Positions 62,287 through 64,000 of a stretch of 64,000 nucleotides of DNA are shown here, piece after piece. This DNA is from Geodermatophilus siccatus. Its GTDB lineage: Bacteria; Actinomycetota; Actinomycetes; Mycobacteriales; Geodermatophilaceae. Position 1 is the stretch's first letter, and each line of letters begins with the position of its first letter. The DNA lies in the NCBI RefSeq assembly GCF_900103785.1, contig NZ_FNHE01000004.1, forward strand, positions 310,001-374,000. Direction: 5' to 3'. Below the pieces are notes generated by a model. It was given only the letters and a program-made list of their open reading frames with translations, was not told where the DNA came from and did no database searches. The translations under genes and the position numbers were made by a program.

Positions 62287-62841
62287 TCACCGCAGGACCC
62301 GGAGCCACACCCGCCGCAGCAGGCGGCCGTCGCGATCCGGAGCGGCGGTGTCCGCCGGGCAGGCGCCGTCCGCGGCGGACCGGCTGCGGGCCAGGACGGA
62401 CTCGAGGGTCTGGGCCAGCACCGTCGGGGTGCCCGGCGGCACGACGGTGCCGGCGTCGAGCAGGTCGGGGCGCGACGCGAGCGGCGTGGCCACCACGGGG
62501 CGGGCGCTGGCCAGCGCCTGGGCCAGGGCCACCTCCGCGGTCGGCGCCACGCCGGTGTCGTCCCGGTGCGGCAGCACGAGGACCGCGCAGCCGTGCACCG
62601 CGGCCCGGACCGCCGACGCGGTCGGCCGGCCGCGGAAGTGCACCCGATCGGCGATGCCGAGGTAGGCCGCCTGGTCGTGCAGCACCCGCGACAGCGGTCC
62701 GGTGCCGAGGACCTCCACGGACAGCTCCGGGTGGTCGCCGGCGAGCATGCCGAACGCCGTCAGCAGGGTGTCGACCCCACCGGTGGGCACGAGCGGCGCC
62801 ACGCACAGCAGCCGGCGCGGTGCGACGGGACCCGTCGCCAT
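62287..62841 (-). CDS. Half-length glycosyltransferase (GT4-like C-terminal domain only)
   Basis: A 184-residue protein that matches only the second Rossmann domain of GT-B enzymes: VAPLVPTGGVDTLLTAFGML, VLGTGPLSRVL, RVHFRGRP, VLVLPHRDDTGVAPTAEVALAQALASARPVVAT (shown in parts; the EX7E region reads GVAPTAEVALAQALA). There is no room upstream for the acceptor domain, since 143 bases separate it from the cupin gene. A good GGGAGGGGGAGG site precedes ATG 62841, so it is expressed as a short protein, or is a remnant kept open. Activity without a partner is doubtful. Confidence 0.75.
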   Translation of the reverse strand: MATGPVAPRRLLCVAPLVPTGGVDTLLTAFGMLAGDHPELSVEVLGTGPLSRVLHDQAAYLGIADRVHFRGRPTASAVRAAVHGCAVLVLPHRDDTGVAPTAEVALAQALASARPVVATPLASRPDLLDAGTVVPPGTPTVLAQTLESVLARSRSAADGACPADTAAPDRDGRLLRRVWLRVLR

Positions 62842-62984
62842 GGCCTCCCCCTCCCGGTCGGGACGGGGTCACTGCACCAGCGCGCCGGTCGGTGCCGCAC
62901 CTGGACGGGGGTCGTACGACTCCTCCGGCCCGGGCGGTGGAGCCGGACCGGGTGGGGGGCCCGGCGCACCCCCCACCCCGGCGC

Positions 62985-63386
62985 TCACCCGGTCGGCGGC
63001 TCGTCCTCGCCGGACTCCTCGGCCGCGTCGGCCTCCTCCTTGGTGCGGTGCACCGCGCCGTCGGCGTGCTCCGGCGGGCCGTAGACGGTGTAGAGGACCA
63101 GCGGGTTCGGGCCGGTGTTGACGAAGTTGTGCTTCGTGCCGGCGGGGACGACGACGAGGTCGCCCTGCGCCACCTGCTTCTTGCTGCCCGAGATCCGCGC
63201 CTCCCCGGTGCCGCTGACGAAGGTGAGGATCTGGTCGATGTCCTCGTGCACCTCCTCGCCGATCTCACCGCCCGGCGGGATGGTCATGATGACCAACTGG
63301 GTGTTCTTGCCGGTCCACAGCACGCGGCGGAAGTCGTCGTACTTCTCCGCCTCGGTCGCGATGGTGTAGTGGATGACGGACGCCAT
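62985..63386 (-). CDS. Cupin domain protein
   Basis: A 133-residue single-cupin protein. Metal ligands are visible in GEEVHEDIDQILTFVSG (a variant of the HxH...E motif) and the final His in PAGTKHNFVNTG. SKKQVAQGDLVVVP completes the barrel. The acidic tail (EEADAAEESGEDEPP) is probably disordered. Function unknown; such small cupins often bind metal or a small metabolite. ATG 63386 has an AGAGGAG site. Confidence 0.88.
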   Translation of the reverse strand: MASVIHYTIATEAEKYDDFRRVLWTGKNTQLVIMTIPPGGEIGEEVHEDIDQILTFVSGTGEARISGSKKQVAQGDLVVVPAGTKHNFVNTGPNPLVLYTVYGPPEHADGAVHRTKEEADAAEESGEDEPPTG

Positions 63387-63519
63387 CGAGGGCTCCTCTC
63401 GTCGGTCGGGCACGGGTCGGTGCAGCCGCGGCCCGGACGGGCCCGGCGGACGACGTCCCTCCTGCCCTCCGTCCGCGCTGCTCATTCCTGCGTCCCCCCA
63501 CCCGCCGACGGGCCCCGGG

Positions 63520-63584
63520 TCCCACCGGCCCCCTCGCAGGGTCCGGCCGCGAGCCTGCGAGCGGCGGGGGAAGGGGGTCCTCCC
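63520..63584 (-). repeat. Stop-abutting palindromic repeat (copy 5)
   Basis: On the minus strand, directly after the TetR-type stop: GGGAGGACCCCCTTCCCCC, then GCTCGCAGGCTCGCGGCCGG and ACCCTGCGAGGGGGCCGG. Confidence 0.7.
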
Positions 63585-64000
63585 TCAGCCGCGGCGCTCG
63601 AACAGGCCGACCAGGACGGCCGCGGCGACGTCGGCGTCCTCGGTGAGCCGGGCGGCCTGGCCGCGCTCGACGCGGGCGAGCATGAGCTCGTGGATGCCGC
63701 CGACCGCGGCGAGCACCAGGTCCGGTCCGACCGGGCGGACCTCGTCGGGGAAGCGGGCGACCAGGTCGTCGGCGGTCTCGCACAGCAGGGTCACGTAGCG
63801 GTCGAGGACGTCGCGGCGCAGCGCCAGCCCGCTGCGGCCGGCGGCCTGCACCTCCACCAGCACCGCCCAGGCGGCCTCCGGGCCGGAGGCGAGGGCGGAG
63901 AGCAGCGCCGAGACGGTGGCGTGCAGCCGGTCGCGCCACGGCAGCCCCGCCGCGGCGCCCTCCTGCTGGGTCCGGCGCAGCTCGGCGAGGACCTTGTCCG
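63585..64000 (-). CDS. TetR-family regulator, C-terminal part (5' end outside window)
   Basis: The frame is open to the window edge; about 138 residues are present, starting within DKVLAELRRTQQEGAAAGLPW. The helical pattern (LHATVSALLSALASGPEAAWAVLVEVQ in parts, RRDVLDRYVTLLCETADDLVARFP, AVGGIHELMLARVERG) fits the ligand-binding domain of TetR regulators; the DNA-binding helix-turn-helix lies beyond base 64000. Ligand and targets unknown. Confidence 0.75.
   Translation of the reverse strand, partial: DKVLAELRRTQQEGAAAGLPWRDRLHATVSALLSALASGPEAAWAVLVEVQAAGRSGLALRRDVLDRYVTLLCETADDLVARFPDEVRPVGPDLVLAAVGGIHELMLARVERGQAARLTEDADVAAAVLVGLFERRG

Overview
The window is very GC-rich (about 73-75 %), almost every gene uses G/C third positions, GTG starts are as common as ATG, and many genes overlap by 4 bases (GTGA/ATGA). 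With a mycothiol-type enzyme, a fabG-inhA pair, a SigF partner-switching module, F420-type PPOX protein and PAC2 protein, this is a chromosomal segment of a high-GC actinobacterium. Protein style and the recurring stop-codon-abutting palindromes suggest Geodermatophilaceae (Blastococcus/Geodermatophilus/Modestobacter); that family assignment is inference. No tRNA, rRNA, transposase, integrase, phage gene or CRISPR array was seen.

Layout. 0-5.5 kb: end of an acyl-CoA ligase, a secreted NlpC/P60 hydrolase, then a coupled moxR - DUF58 - VWA operon. 5.5-23.2 kb: an accessory block with a BTAD/NB-ARC/TPR regulator, an ECF-like sigma factor, a quinone oxidoreductase, a large Tat-exported beta-propeller amidohydrolase bracketed by a 44-bp direct repeat and a broken second copy of the oxidoreductase start, an alpha/beta hydrolase, DAHP synthase, a small-molecule kinase, dimethylargininase, a mycothiol-dependent isomerase-like protein and an oleA-oleBC-oleD olefin cluster. 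23.4-28.8 kb: fabG-inhA-hemH, a conserved hypothetical, NfeD and SPFH. The segments at 0.4-5.5 and 23.4-28.8 kb match the mycobacterial order ripA/B - moxR1 - Rv1480 - Rv1481 - fabG1 - inhA - hemH - Rv1486c - Rv1487 - Rv1488, so the 18 kb between them looks like an insertion into a conserved envelope/fatty-acid locus.

28.9-42.7 kb reads as a stress island: sigF with its anti-sigma kinase, a divergent SpoIIE-HATPase-STAS fusion, topoisomerase IB, a lone STAS antagonist, DUF5709 and DUF1360 proteins, Ku with a Lys/Ala-rich repeat tail, a split LigD (ligase with a dead phosphoesterase domain, plus separate polymerase), PurU, and a coupled fur-catalase pair. 43-53 kb holds housekeeping and small genes (PAC2, two AI-2E-type exporters, PPOX, SatD-like, dienelactone hydrolase, ankyrin, P-loop kinase, DUF350, SDR, SGNH hydrolase).

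53.4-56.6 kb is the most unusual locus: a Trypco1 (CU044_2847-like) protein translationally coupled to a 942-residue CHAT protease carrying a long Pro/Ala/Gly-rich linker, one membrane helix and a seven-bladed YVTN propeller predicted to lie outside the cell. It looks like a membrane-anchored sensor-protease module. 56.7-64 kb: a Baeyer-Villiger-type flavin monooxygenase with a divergent GAF regulator, a two-component system, a half-length glycosyltransferase, a cupin and the end of a TetR-type regulator.

Spanning the window are a family of about 50-70 bp palindromic repeats that begin right at stop codons, and several genes whose -10 hexamer lies 6-8 bases before the start codon (leaderless mRNAs).
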